From NCBI RefSeq assembly GCF_003634095.1, contig NZ_RBIR01000015.1:1-32385 (forward strand): a DNA stretch of 32,385 nucleotides. Reading direction: 5' to 3'. Position 1 is the stretch's first letter. The number at the start of each line of letters is the position of its first letter. Positions 26,723 through 32,385 of the stretch are shown in pieces. The notes beneath the pieces were generated by a model that was given only the letters and a program-made list of their open reading frames with translations, ran no database searches and had not been told where the DNA came from. Made by a program: the position numbers and the translations under genes. This stretch comes from Arthrobacter oryzae (GTDB lineage: Bacteria; Actinomycetota; Actinomycetes; Actinomycetales; Micrococcaceae).

Positions 26723-28225
26723 ATGAGACGCGCTAAAATCGTGGCCACGTTCGGACCGGCAATTGCAAGCTTCGACAACACGCTTGCCGTGCTGGAAGCC
26801 GGCGTCGACGTGGCACGCATGAACATGAGCCACGGTGATTACTCCGTGCATGACAACACTTACGAGAACGTTCGCAAGGCTGCCGGGCAGCTCGGCAAGG
26901 CCGTGGCCATCATGGCTGACTTGCAGGGCCCGAAGATCCGTCTGGGCCGCTTTGTCGATGGCCCGCACCTTCTGGAGGTCGGTGACAGGTTCACGATCAC
27001 CACCGAGGACGTTCCGGGCACCAAGGACATCTGCTCCACCACGCTCAAGAGCCTCACCGAAGACGTCCAGCCGGGCGACGCCCTGCTGATCGACGACGGC
27101 AAGGTCGCCCTGCGCGCCATCGAGGTCGACTCCGTCAAGGTGGTCGCCCAGGTGATCGTTGGTGGCTGGGTATCGAACAACAAGGGCATCAACCTGCCCG
27201 GCGTGGCCGTCAACGTGCCGGCGCTGAGCGAGAAGGACGAAGACGATCTGCGCTGGGCCATGCGCCGCGGCGTGGACATGGTTGCCCTCTCCTTCGTCCG
27301 GGATGCCTCGGACATCAAGCGCGTACACGAGATCATGGACGAGGAAGGTCGCCGCGTGCCGGTGATCGCCAAGATCGAGAAGCCGCAGGCCGTGGAGCAG
27401 CTGCCCGAGATCATCGACGCCTTCGACGCCATCATGGTGGCCCGTGGCGACCTCGGCGTGGAACTTCCGCTGGAGGAAGTGCCGATTGTCCAGAAGCGCG
27501 CCGTTGAACTGGCCCGCCGCTGGGCCAAGCCGGTCATCGTGGCCACCCAGGTCCTGGAATCCATGATCGACAACCCGCGCCCCACCCGCGCGGAGGCCTC
27601 CGACTGCGCCAACGCAGTGCTCGATGGCGCCGACGCGGTCATGCTCTCCGGCGAGACCAGCGTGGGCAAGTACCCGATCGAGACCGTCAAGGTCATGGCC
27701 CGGATCATCGAGTCCACCGAGGTCCACGGCCTCGAGCGCGTCCCCCCGCTGGGCACCAAGCCCAAGACCCGCGGCGGCGCCATCACCCGGGCCGCCGTCG
27801 AGATCGCCGACCAGCTGGAAGCGAAGTACATCTGTACCTTCACCCAGTCCGGTGACTCGGCCCGCCGCCTCTCGCGACTGCGCCCGATCCGGCCGGTCTT
27901 CGCCTTCACCCCGGTGGAGCACGTCTGGAACCAGCTCGCGCTGACCTGGGGCATCCAGCCGGTCCTGGTCCCCATGGTGGGCCACACCGACGAGATGACG
28001 GCCCAGGTTGACCGCAGCCTGCTCGAACTGGACCTCGTCGAGGACGGCGACCTGGTGGTTATCGCCGCCGGTTCGCCTCCCGGAAAGGCCGGTTCCACGA
28101 ACCTGCTGAAGGTCCACAAGGTGGGCGACCTCGCCGACGCCGGCAGCCACGGCGCAGCCACCGTCACCAAGGATAAGCTCGGCCCGTGGCCGGAAAAGAA
28201 GAAGAAGAACCGGGTCCAGCCCTAG
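26723..28225 (+). CDS. pyk: Pyruvate kinase
   Basis: Pyk converts phosphoenolpyruvate and ADP to pyruvate and ATP, the last step of glycolysis. The 500-aa product begins MRRAKIVATFGPA, and has VARMNMSHG, IMADLQGPKIRLG, the catalytic-lysine segment PVIAKIEKPQ, VARGDLGVELP and VATQVLESM. A C-terminal regulatory domain (about 360-480) is present, and the basic end (KKKKNR) is followed by the stop. It lies 86 bp after gltD and has its own -10 box. A strong terminator follows. Confidence 0.97.
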   Translation: MRRAKIVATFGPAIASFDNTLAVLEAGVDVARMNMSHGDYSVHDNTYENVRKAAGQLGKAVAIMADLQGPKIRLGRFVDGPHLLEVGDRFTITTEDVPGTKDICSTTLKSLTEDVQPGDALLIDDGKVALRAIEVDSVKVVAQVIVGGWVSNNKGINLPGVAVNVPALSEKDEDDLRWAMRRGVDMVALSFVRDASDIKRVHEIMDEEGRRVPVIAKIEKPQAVEQLPEIIDAFDAIMVARGDLGVELPLEEVPIVQKRAVELARRWAKPVIVATQVLESMIDNPRPTRAEASDCANAVLDGADAVMLSGETSVGKYPIETVKVMARIIESTEVHGLERVPPLGTKPKTRGGAITRAAVEIADQLEAKYICTFTQSGDSARRLSRLRPIRPVFAFTPVEHVWNQLALTWGIQPVLVPMVGHTDEMTAQVDRSLLELDLVEDGDLVVIAAGSPPGKAGSTNLLKVHKVGDLADAGSHGAATVTKDKLGPWPEKKKKNRVQP

Positions 28226-28241
28226 TTCTTAGCGCTTGAGC

Positions 28242-28289
28242 GCAAAAAGGGAGGATCCCCGCCGGTTGGCGGGGATCCTCCCTTTTTGC
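28242..28289. terminator. Bidirectional rho-independent terminator between pyk and pdtaR
   Basis: Perfect 22-bp arms (28242-28263 and 28268-28289) close on a GGTT loop. Each arm has an A5/T5 tract (GCAAAAAGGG and CCCTTTTTGC), so the hairpin can terminate transcription from both sides. It lies between the convergent pyk and pdtaR genes. Confidence 0.95.
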
Positions 28290-28318
28290 TGCTGTTTTGC
28301 TGCGAGGCCGGGCTGCAG

Positions 28319-28357
28319 CTAGCTGACGCTAGTTGACCGGCTTGACCCTAGTTGACC
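28319..28357 (-). repeat. Short repeats containing the pdtaR stop codon
   Basis: Read on the minus strand, GGTCAACTAG covers the end and stop of pdtaR (28357-28348) and recurs at 28338-28329, followed by the variant CGTCAGCTAG (28328-28319). Each copy carries a TAG, so it looks like a small duplication of the gene end. Confidence 0.6.
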
Positions 28358-28953
28358 TGGTTGATGATGGTCTCGGCGACCTCGCGCATGCTGAGGCGGC
28401 GGTCCATGGAGGTCTTCTGGATCCAGCGGAACGCTTCCGGTTCCGTCAGGCCCATCTTGGTGGTCAGGAGGCTCTTGGCGCGCTCCACGAGCTTGCGGGT
28501 GGCGAACTGTTCCTGCAGGTCGGTGACCTCGCTCTCGAGGGCCTTGATTTCCTCGTGGCGGGAGAGTGCGATCTCCAGGGCCGGGATGAGGTCTGCAGGC
28601 GTGAACGGCTTGACCACGTACGCCATGGCGCCTGCGTCGCGGGCGCGCTCCACGAGTTCCTTCTGGCTAAACGCCGTCAGCAGGACCACGGGGGCGATCC
28701 GGGCCTTGACGATCTTTTCAGCGGCCGTGATGCCGTCCATGACGGGCATCTTGACGTCCATAAGGACCAAGTCGGGCTTGAGCTCCTCGGCGAGCTGTAC
28801 GGCCTTTTCGCCGTTGTCCGCTTCGCCGACGACGTCGTAGCCTTCGCCTCGCAGGATCTCGATGATGTCCAGGCGAATGAGAGTCTCATCCTCGGCGACA
28901 ATTACGCGGCGAGCCGGTTGGGACGTGGGGGATGACTCCGTCTGTTCTGACAC
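28348..28953 (-). CDS. pdtaR: ANTAR-domain response regulator (PdtaR-like)
   Basis: The 201-aa protein has an N-terminal receiver domain (about 15-130) with acidic pocket EDE (21-23), phospho-acceptor Asp66 in LMDVKMP, Thr93 and Lys115, then a helix and a C-terminal ANTAR domain (about 140-197) with AKSLLTTKMGLTEPEAFRW. ANTAR domains bind paired RNA hairpins and prevent transcription termination. The order and length match Rv1626 of Mycobacterium tuberculosis, activated by the kinase PdtaS. No histidine kinase is adjacent. The start is GTG with AAGGAG upstream. RNA targets cannot be told from this window. Confidence 0.92.
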   Translation of the reverse strand: MSEQTESSPTSQPARRVIVAEDETLIRLDIIEILRGEGYDVVGEADNGEKAVQLAEELKPDLVLMDVKMPVMDGITAAEKIVKARIAPVVLLTAFSQKELVERARDAGAMAYVVKPFTPADLIPALEIALSRHEEIKALESEVTDLQEQFATRKLVERAKSLLTTKMGLTEPEAFRWIQKTSMDRRLSMREVAETIINQVN

Positions 28954-28989
28954 GGGAACTCCTTGGAAAGGTACGGCGGGAACTACACC

Positions 28990-28995
28990 ATCATA
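28990..28995 (-). promoter_or_regulatory. Candidate -10 box of pdtaR
   Basis: On the minus strand TATGAT lies about 36 bp before the GTG start. The -35 region is weak. The rest of the 205-bp space between pdtaR and the tRNA gene shows no gene. Confidence 0.4.
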
Positions 28996-29140
28996 GGTTT
29001 CGTCCGCCGATGTACTTGGACCGGTTTGGTTCGATGCGGCGTCACTGGCGCGATTCTGGAATTCAGCCTATCTGCATGTAGAGTAATTTCGCGCACTGGA
29101 AGCGATCGCGTTGCTCACAGCACTGTGGTTGAGTGATTGT

Positions 29141-29146
29141 TACACT
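29141..29146 (+). promoter_or_regulatory. Candidate -10 box of tRNA-Leu
   Basis: TACACT lies 12 bp before the first base of the mature tRNA, a distance that leaves a short 5' leader for RNase P. TTGAGT upstream is too close to be its -35, and no better -35 was found. Confidence 0.4.
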
Positions 29147-29158
29147 GGTGTACTCCGC

Positions 29159-29240
29159 GCCCGAGTGGCGGAATTGGCAGACGCGCCGCACTCAAAATGC
29201 GGTATCGAAAGGTGTGTGGGTTCGAGTCCCACCTCGGGCA
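29159..29240 (+). tRNA. tRNA-Leu (anticodon CAA)
   Basis: The 82-nt sequence folds as a class II tRNA. The acceptor GCCCGAG (29159-29165) pairs with CTCGGGC (29233-29239), followed by discriminator A. The anticodon arm CCGCA-CTCAAAA-TGCGG carries CAA and so reads UUG. A long variable arm of the leucine type follows, and the T arm is GTGGG-TTCGAGT-CCCAC. CCA is not encoded. A terminator follows 8 nt later. Confidence 0.96.
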
Positions 29241-29247
29241 CAGCATT

Positions 29248-29270
29248 CCCCCTCGTCAGAGGGGGTCTTT
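29248..29270 (+). terminator. Terminator after tRNA-Leu
   Basis: CCCCCTC (29248-29254) pairs with GAGGGGG (29259-29265) around GTCA and is followed by TCTTT. The short stem with a T-rich tail is a normal tRNA gene terminator. Confidence 0.85.
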
Positions 29271-29728
29271 GCTTTAACGTGTGTACATTGACCCCTGTTC
29301 GGGTCCCTCTGACGCTTGTTGCTAGTGCCTGGCCGCCGCGGTGGCCTGTGAAGTTGTGGGGGTGGCGAGTTCAGTGCCCTGGCTGGTGGGCCCTCCGCTT
29401 GTTCGGACGTAGGGTCGGTTGGGTCTCCTCTTTCTGGATTGTTCTGGTGGCCGTGGTTGGTCTTGTACCTCTTCATGCCGAGCGCTCTTGCTGACGACAT
29501 GACCTGCGGAAACTCTCTTCAAGATTTTTTGTCCTCGATTGCCTCCTTCCTGTGGGCTGAGGGGTGAGGTTGGAGGCCATTTGTCCGGCCAAAGGGGGTG
29601 TGTACACCGTCCACGGGTGGCTTTTCGACCCGCATTTTGCTCCCCTCCTGCTGGTTCTGCCGGTGCCACTTCATCCAGGTCTCTGTTGCAGGCAACATGA
29701 CCTTGCGCCCCGGACCCTCGGTTTCCCA

Positions 29729-29756
29729 GGACGTTCCGGGTTCAGCGGGAACGTCC
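29729..29756. repeat. 9-bp inverted repeat GGACGTTCC-N10-GGAACGTCC
   Basis: The arms at 29729-29737 and 29748-29756 are perfect. The element stands in the gene-poor tract and is not followed by a U-run. It could be an operator or a small RNA hairpin. Confidence 0.5.
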
Positions 29757-29875
29757 CCGGGGATATCTGCGGCTGTGGTTTACGATCGGTCGACAGAGTC
29801 CAGGTGTGTTGGATCCGGACTTTTCTTCCGGGGGGCGGTCCTATTCGGTCGATCCGTAAGACCTGCCCATAGTTG

Positions 29876-29966
29876 GACGCGCGTCTATCGTTTTCCTGGC
29901 ACCTATAAGAGACGCGCTTATCCTGCCAGGTGTCGCGGTGCCGCCAGGGACGAGTCAGGTGCCAGG
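29876..29966. repeat. Cluster of interleaved direct and inverted repeats
   Basis: The palindrome GACGCGCGTC (29876-29885) is echoed by GACGCGCTTAT nearby, and CCTGGCACCT (29895-29904) has its exact inverse AGGTGCCAGG at 29957-29966; CCTGCCAGGTG between them is a further variant. The arrangement resembles a palindromic intergenic repeat unit with degraded copies. Confidence 0.5.
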
Positions 29967-30042
29967 TTGGGCGCTGAGAGTTACTGGGGCCACTGTCAGA
30001 AGTGCCGAATCGGACCCTGTTCCGACGGACCTTAGGCTACGT

Positions 30043-30077
30043 ACCTGACGTCAGGTTGAGGTGTACTTCAACCTGAC
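30043..30077. promoter_or_regulatory. Operator-like triple half-site array
   Basis: ACCTGACGTCAGGT (30043-30056) is a perfect 14-bp palindrome. Its right half also starts a second dyad: GTCAGGTTGA (30050-30059) against TCAACCTGAC (30068-30077) with 8 nt between. Three ACCTGAC half-sites thus alternate in direction about 40 bp before the DUF4193 remnant. This suggests a dimeric regulator site; I cannot name the regulator. Confidence 0.45.
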
Positions 30078-30117
30078 AAGGGTAGTGACCAATGCCGAAA
30101 TTTGGCACTGGCTCCCG

Positions 30118-30501
30118 CTGGCCCGGGACCTCCCGAGGGTTCACGGAAGGACCTGTTCCGATGTCAAAGAATTGGACCGTTCTCTGGAGGCCCTGCGGTC
30201 GGCAAACGCCCCGGATGCCCACAGCGTCGTCCGGGAGCTCGACGGGACCGACGCGTTGGATGAAACCGTGACGTTTGGGAGAGGTTGTCGCCGAGGAACT
30301 CATCGTTCAGGTCATTCCCCAGGCCAAGGACGAGTTCATCTGCCATTCCTGTTTCCTGGTCCGGGACGGGTCCCAACTTCCCGCGAAGGGACCGGCCACT
30401 CGTACTGCATCGAGTGCGAAGACAAAGAAGCTTCTCCTTCAAGGCATCCGACCAAAAACAGCCTTATCGGCGACCCAGTCCACGCTCTCGCTATTGGTTG
30501 A
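30118..30501 (+). pseudogene. Decayed DUF4193 family gene with +1 and -1 frameshifts
   Basis: DUF4193 proteins are small actinobacterial proteins of unknown function with two CxxC pairs. Here one frame gives DVKELDRSLEALRSANAPD and SVVRELDGTDALDETV; the +1 frame then gives GEVVAEELIVQVIPQAKDEF and ICHSCFLVRDGSQL (about 30275-30379); the first frame resumes with REGTGHSYCIECED. An extra T in the run at 30274-30276 and a lost base near 30380 restore the order. Read without shifts, the frame has no stop but about 35 scrambled residues that lose the first CxxC pair. The expected start is CTG (30118), possibly a mutated ATG. The frame continues to a stop at 30501. Confidence 0.7.
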
Positions 30502-30571
30502 CCTTCAATAGAGCCTCAGGCCAAGGGCGAACCGATGACTGGAGGGCCGCATGAGGTGCTGCAGTTGCCGG

Positions 30572-30859
30572 TCAGGTGGCGGGAGTGTCGGACGGCGCTG
30601 GCGGGTTGTCGTCGGTCAGTGCCTCGCGGATGATCCGCCGCGGATCGTACTGTCGGGGGTCCATCTGCCCCCAGTCCAGGTCCTGGAAGTCGGGACCGAG
30701 TTCCTCGTTCAGCCGTTCCCGGGCGCCGGATGCCATTCGTCGTACCTCCCGCACGAGGTGGCCAAGCTTCGCAGCATACTCCGGCAGCTTGGTCGGTCCA
30801 AGGACCAAAGCACCAATGATGAGGAGAACAACGAATTTTTCAGCGCCAATCCCAAACAT
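30572..30859 (-). CDS. tatB: Sec-independent protein translocase TatB
   Basis: TatB binds twin-arginine signal peptides together with TatC in the cytoplasmic membrane. I chose the ATG at 30859 (AAAGGA 6 nt upstream), which gives the canonical MFGIGAEKF; the frame is open 10 codons farther. The 95-aa product has one N-terminal membrane helix (about 8-22), the GPTKLPEYAAKLG hinge, an amphipathic helix and the actinobacterial end DPRQYDPRRIIREAL. It is shorter than many TatB proteins. tatC ends 63 bp upstream. Confidence 0.9.
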   Translation of the reverse strand: MFGIGAEKFVVLLIIGALVLGPTKLPEYAAKLGHLVREVRRMASGARERLNEELGPDFQDLDWGQMDPRQYDPRRIIREALTDDNPPAPSDTPAT

Positions 30860-30922
30860 ATCCAATCCTTTGAGTCGAGGAACCGGCACTGCGCGGGCTC
30901 CGGTGGGGATTCATACCGAAGC

Positions 30923-31759
30923 CTAGAAATTCTCCAGCTCGGAGCTGGGGGTTGCCTGGTCGGCCGTGGCTTCGGTCTCGGCGGCGCGTTTGACGGCGCG
31001 CCGTTCGCGCCGGCGGTCGTTGAGCAGGCAGAGGCCGATCGCGGCGAAGAACAGCGCCAGCATGGGCACGGCCAGGTAGAACATGCTCGTGGCGTCGGCG
31101 CCGGGCGCGGCCATCGCGGCGAAGAGGCACACCAGGAACACGGTGATCCGCCAGCTCTTCAGGAGCTGGCTGCCCTTGATGAGGCCGGCCAGGTTCAGCC
31201 CGAACAGGACCACCGGGAGCAGGAACGCGACGCCGAAGGCCAGTAGCAGCCGCAGGACGAAGGTCAGGTACACCTGGGCGCTGATGAAGTTGGAGCCGCC
31301 CGCCGGCGTGAACTCGGTCAGGACGCGCACCGCGTTCGGCAGCACCATCCAGGCCAGCAGAACGCCGCCGACGAACAGTGGCACGGCCGCCGCGACGAAG
31401 GACAGCGCCACGCGCCGTTCCTTCTTGTGCAGCCCGGGGACAATGAAGGCCCACAGCTGGTAGAGCCAGACGGGACTGGCGATGATCAGGCCCAGAAACA
31501 CGGACACCTGGATCATCAGATCAAACGAGCTCGCGACGCCGTCAAAGTTCAGGGTGGCCTGACGGCCCTGCTGTTCGTTCAGGTCGCGGATTGGCTTGGT
31601 CAGCGCAGCCAGAAACGGCTGGTAGACGACGAAGCCCACCACGGTCCCGATGACGACGGCGATTGCCGCCTTGAAGAGCCGGTTGCGCAGCTCTTTCAGA
31701 TGGTCGAGGAGCGCCATCCTCCCCTCGGGGTTCGATCGACGACTCATGGTTACTGCCAT
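30923..31759 (-). CDS. tatC: Sec-independent protein translocase TatC
   Basis: TatC is the main receptor for twin-arginine signal peptides. The 278-aa product begins with a short basic segment, then MALLDHLKELRNRLFKA (about 15-31), in which the conserved Glu sits before helix 1. Six membrane helices follow, with the family segment FIVPGLHKKERR after helix 2 and LLLAFGVAFLLPVVLF in helix 4. A charged, probably disordered C-terminal tail ends SSELENF. The start lies 6 bp after the tatA stop. An ATG 4 codons downstream is an alternative. Confidence 0.95.
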   Translation of the reverse strand: MAVTMSRRSNPEGRMALLDHLKELRNRLFKAAIAVVIGTVVGFVVYQPFLAALTKPIRDLNEQQGRQATLNFDGVASSFDLMIQVSVFLGLIIASPVWLYQLWAFIVPGLHKKERRVALSFVAAAVPLFVGGVLLAWMVLPNAVRVLTEFTPAGGSNFISAQVYLTFVLRLLLAFGVAFLLPVVLFGLNLAGLIKGSQLLKSWRITVFLVCLFAAMAAPGADATSMFYLAVPMLALFFAAIGLCLLNDRRRERRAVKRAAETEATADQATPSSELENF

Positions 31760-31765
31760 GCGGTC

Positions 31766-32035
31766 TTAGGCGCGGGCCGACGGCGGAACGTCGGTTCCAT
31801 CGCCGGTGCGGCTTTCCGGCGAGCCGGCCCTGGGGTGGTTGATGACCCGGCCTTCGACCGGCCCGGAGCCCTCGTTGGCGTCGGGGGTGCCGTCCTTCTT
31901 CATTTCCCGGACTTCCGACTTAAAAATGCGCATCGACTGGCCCAGGCTGCGGGCCATCCCCGGCAGCTTCGGTGCAGCGAACAGCACCAGTGCCAGAACG
32001 ATGATGATGATGAGATGCCAGCCTTCAAGCCTCAT
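31766..32035 (-). CDS. tatA: Sec-independent protein translocase TatA
   Basis: TatA polymerises to form the path for folded proteins. The 89-aa product has one N-terminal membrane helix (about 7-20), a hinge LFAAPKLPGMA, an amphipathic helix ARSLGQSMRIFKSEVREM, and a disordered hydrophilic tail. The hinge has Phe-Ala where the classical motif is Phe-Gly. AAAGGA precedes the ATG. It is the first of tatA-tatC-tatB on this strand. Confidence 0.92.
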   Translation of the reverse strand: MRLEGWHLIIIIVLALVLFAAPKLPGMARSLGQSMRIFKSEVREMKKDGTPDANEGSGPVEGRVINHPRAGSPESRTGDGTDVPPSARA

Positions 32036-32095
32036 GTCACGAGGTCCTTTCGTTTGAATAATTTCTATGTCTTACCGTCTCTCCCGCCCGCCCAC

Positions 32096-32385
32096 TCACC
32101 CCGGGGGGCCGGGATCCTCCAGCGGGCCGAAGCCCTTGCCGCGGAGCCCGGTGGAAAACGCCCGGAACCAGTCGGCCAGCCCGCGGAAGTCGCCGCGGCG
32201 CAGGAAATAGCCGAGATAACCGCCCACATCCGCGACGAAGGACTTGACCCGGAAGTGGCGGCGGATCATGTAGCCGCGGTTCCGGTAGTGGAAGTAGCGC
32301 TTGAAGGCGGAATCCGGAACGATTACGTGCCACCGCGCGCCGAAGACGTGTTTGGTTTCGGAAAACGCGTGCGGATGGGTGATGG
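32096..32385 (-). CDS. Glycosyltransferase family 2-like protein, C-terminal part
   Basis: The open frame enters from the right edge and ends at the TGA on 32098-32096, leaving 95 residues. It starts ITHPHAFSETKHVFGARW and contains FKRYFHYRNRGYMIRRHF (27-44), the aromatic and basic C-terminal segment found after the GT-A fold in rhamnosyl/galactofuranosyl-type family 2 transferases that build cell envelope glycans. The catalytic domain lies outside the window. The 60-bp gap to tatA has no clear promoter, so read-through into the tat genes is possible. Confidence 0.65.
   Translation of the reverse strand, partial: ITHPHAFSETKHVFGARWHVIVPDSAFKRYFHYRNRGYMIRRHFRVKSFVADVGGYLGYFLRRGDFRGLADWFRAFSTGLRGKGFGPLEDPGPPG

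Larger units (their letters stand above)
29271..30042. other. Tract without a recognisable intact gene
   Basis: About 770 bp between the tRNA-Leu terminator and a decayed DUF4193 gene. Frames of roughly 100-145 codons exist on both strands, but none has a family motif, steady actinobacterial codon use or a convincing ribosome-binding site. The tract looks less GC-rich than its neighbours and contains several short inverted repeats and a T-run near 29524. No transposase or integrase remnant is recognisable. It may be an old insertion or deletion scar, or hold an unrecognised RNA. Confidence 0.5.

Noticed and set aside
29111..29494. 127-codon plus-strand open frame
   Set aside because: It runs through the tRNA-Leu gene and its terminator and has no family motif.
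29215..30570. Repeat of the tRNA-Leu 3' end as an attachment site
   Set aside because: I looked for a second copy of the T arm/acceptor sequence downstream and found none within the window.

Overview
The window is high-GC actinobacterial DNA and most resembles Arthrobacter/Pseudarthrobacter (Micrococcaceae). This rests on gene content and layout: a DUF222/HNH-type protein, FMN-riboswitch riboflavin genes next to rpe, a his/trp/lgt/gltBD/pyk run, the actinobacterial TIGR02234, HGxxPAAW and TIGR03085 families, a PdtaR-type ANTAR regulator, and GTG starts with TAGNNT -10 boxes. The genus is inferred from content, not proven.

Layout. Positions 1-583 hold the 5' part of a DUF222 protein (minus strand, cut by the window edge). 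A repeat-rich intergenic stretch follows. A long plus-strand run then starts at def: def-fmt-rsmB overlap by start/stop codons, then rpe. A promoter, an FMN riboswitch and a GC hairpin come next, then a short remnant of a RibM/PnuC-type riboflavin transporter and ribD-ribE-ribB-ribA-ribH. After a strong hairpin come hisE-hisG-hisF. A long inverted repeat separates hisF from a convergent TIGR03085 gene. The second plus-strand run is hisI-trpE-TIGR02234-HGxxPAAW-trpC-trpB-trpA-lgt, then gltB-gltD and pyk. A perfect 22-bp bidirectional terminator separates pyk from convergent pdtaR. After a tRNA-Leu(CAA) and its terminator lies about 1.2 kb without an intact recognisable gene, ending in a decayed DUF4193 gene. 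The last genes run on the minus strand: a glycosyltransferase C-terminus, tatA, tatC and tatB.

How the genes work together. def and fmt handle N-formylmethionine, and rsmB modifies 16S rRNA. rpe supplies pentose phosphate and the rib genes turn GTP plus ribulose 5-phosphate into lumazine and riboflavin, under FMN control. HisE, HisG, HisF and HisI are four histidine enzymes; TrpE, TrpC, TrpB and TrpA are four tryptophan enzymes. Neither hisA nor trpF is present, as expected if a dual-function PriA sits elsewhere. GltBD makes glutamate.

The window is mostly conserved metabolism. The most unusual points are the internally deleted transporter between the FMN riboswitch and ribD, a DUF4193 gene scrambled by a +1 and a -1 indel, a set of apparently leaderless genes with TAGNNT boxes 6-8 nt before the start codon, and the unexplained tract next to tRNA-Leu with operator-like dyads. 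I did not find a convincing new multi-gene system.
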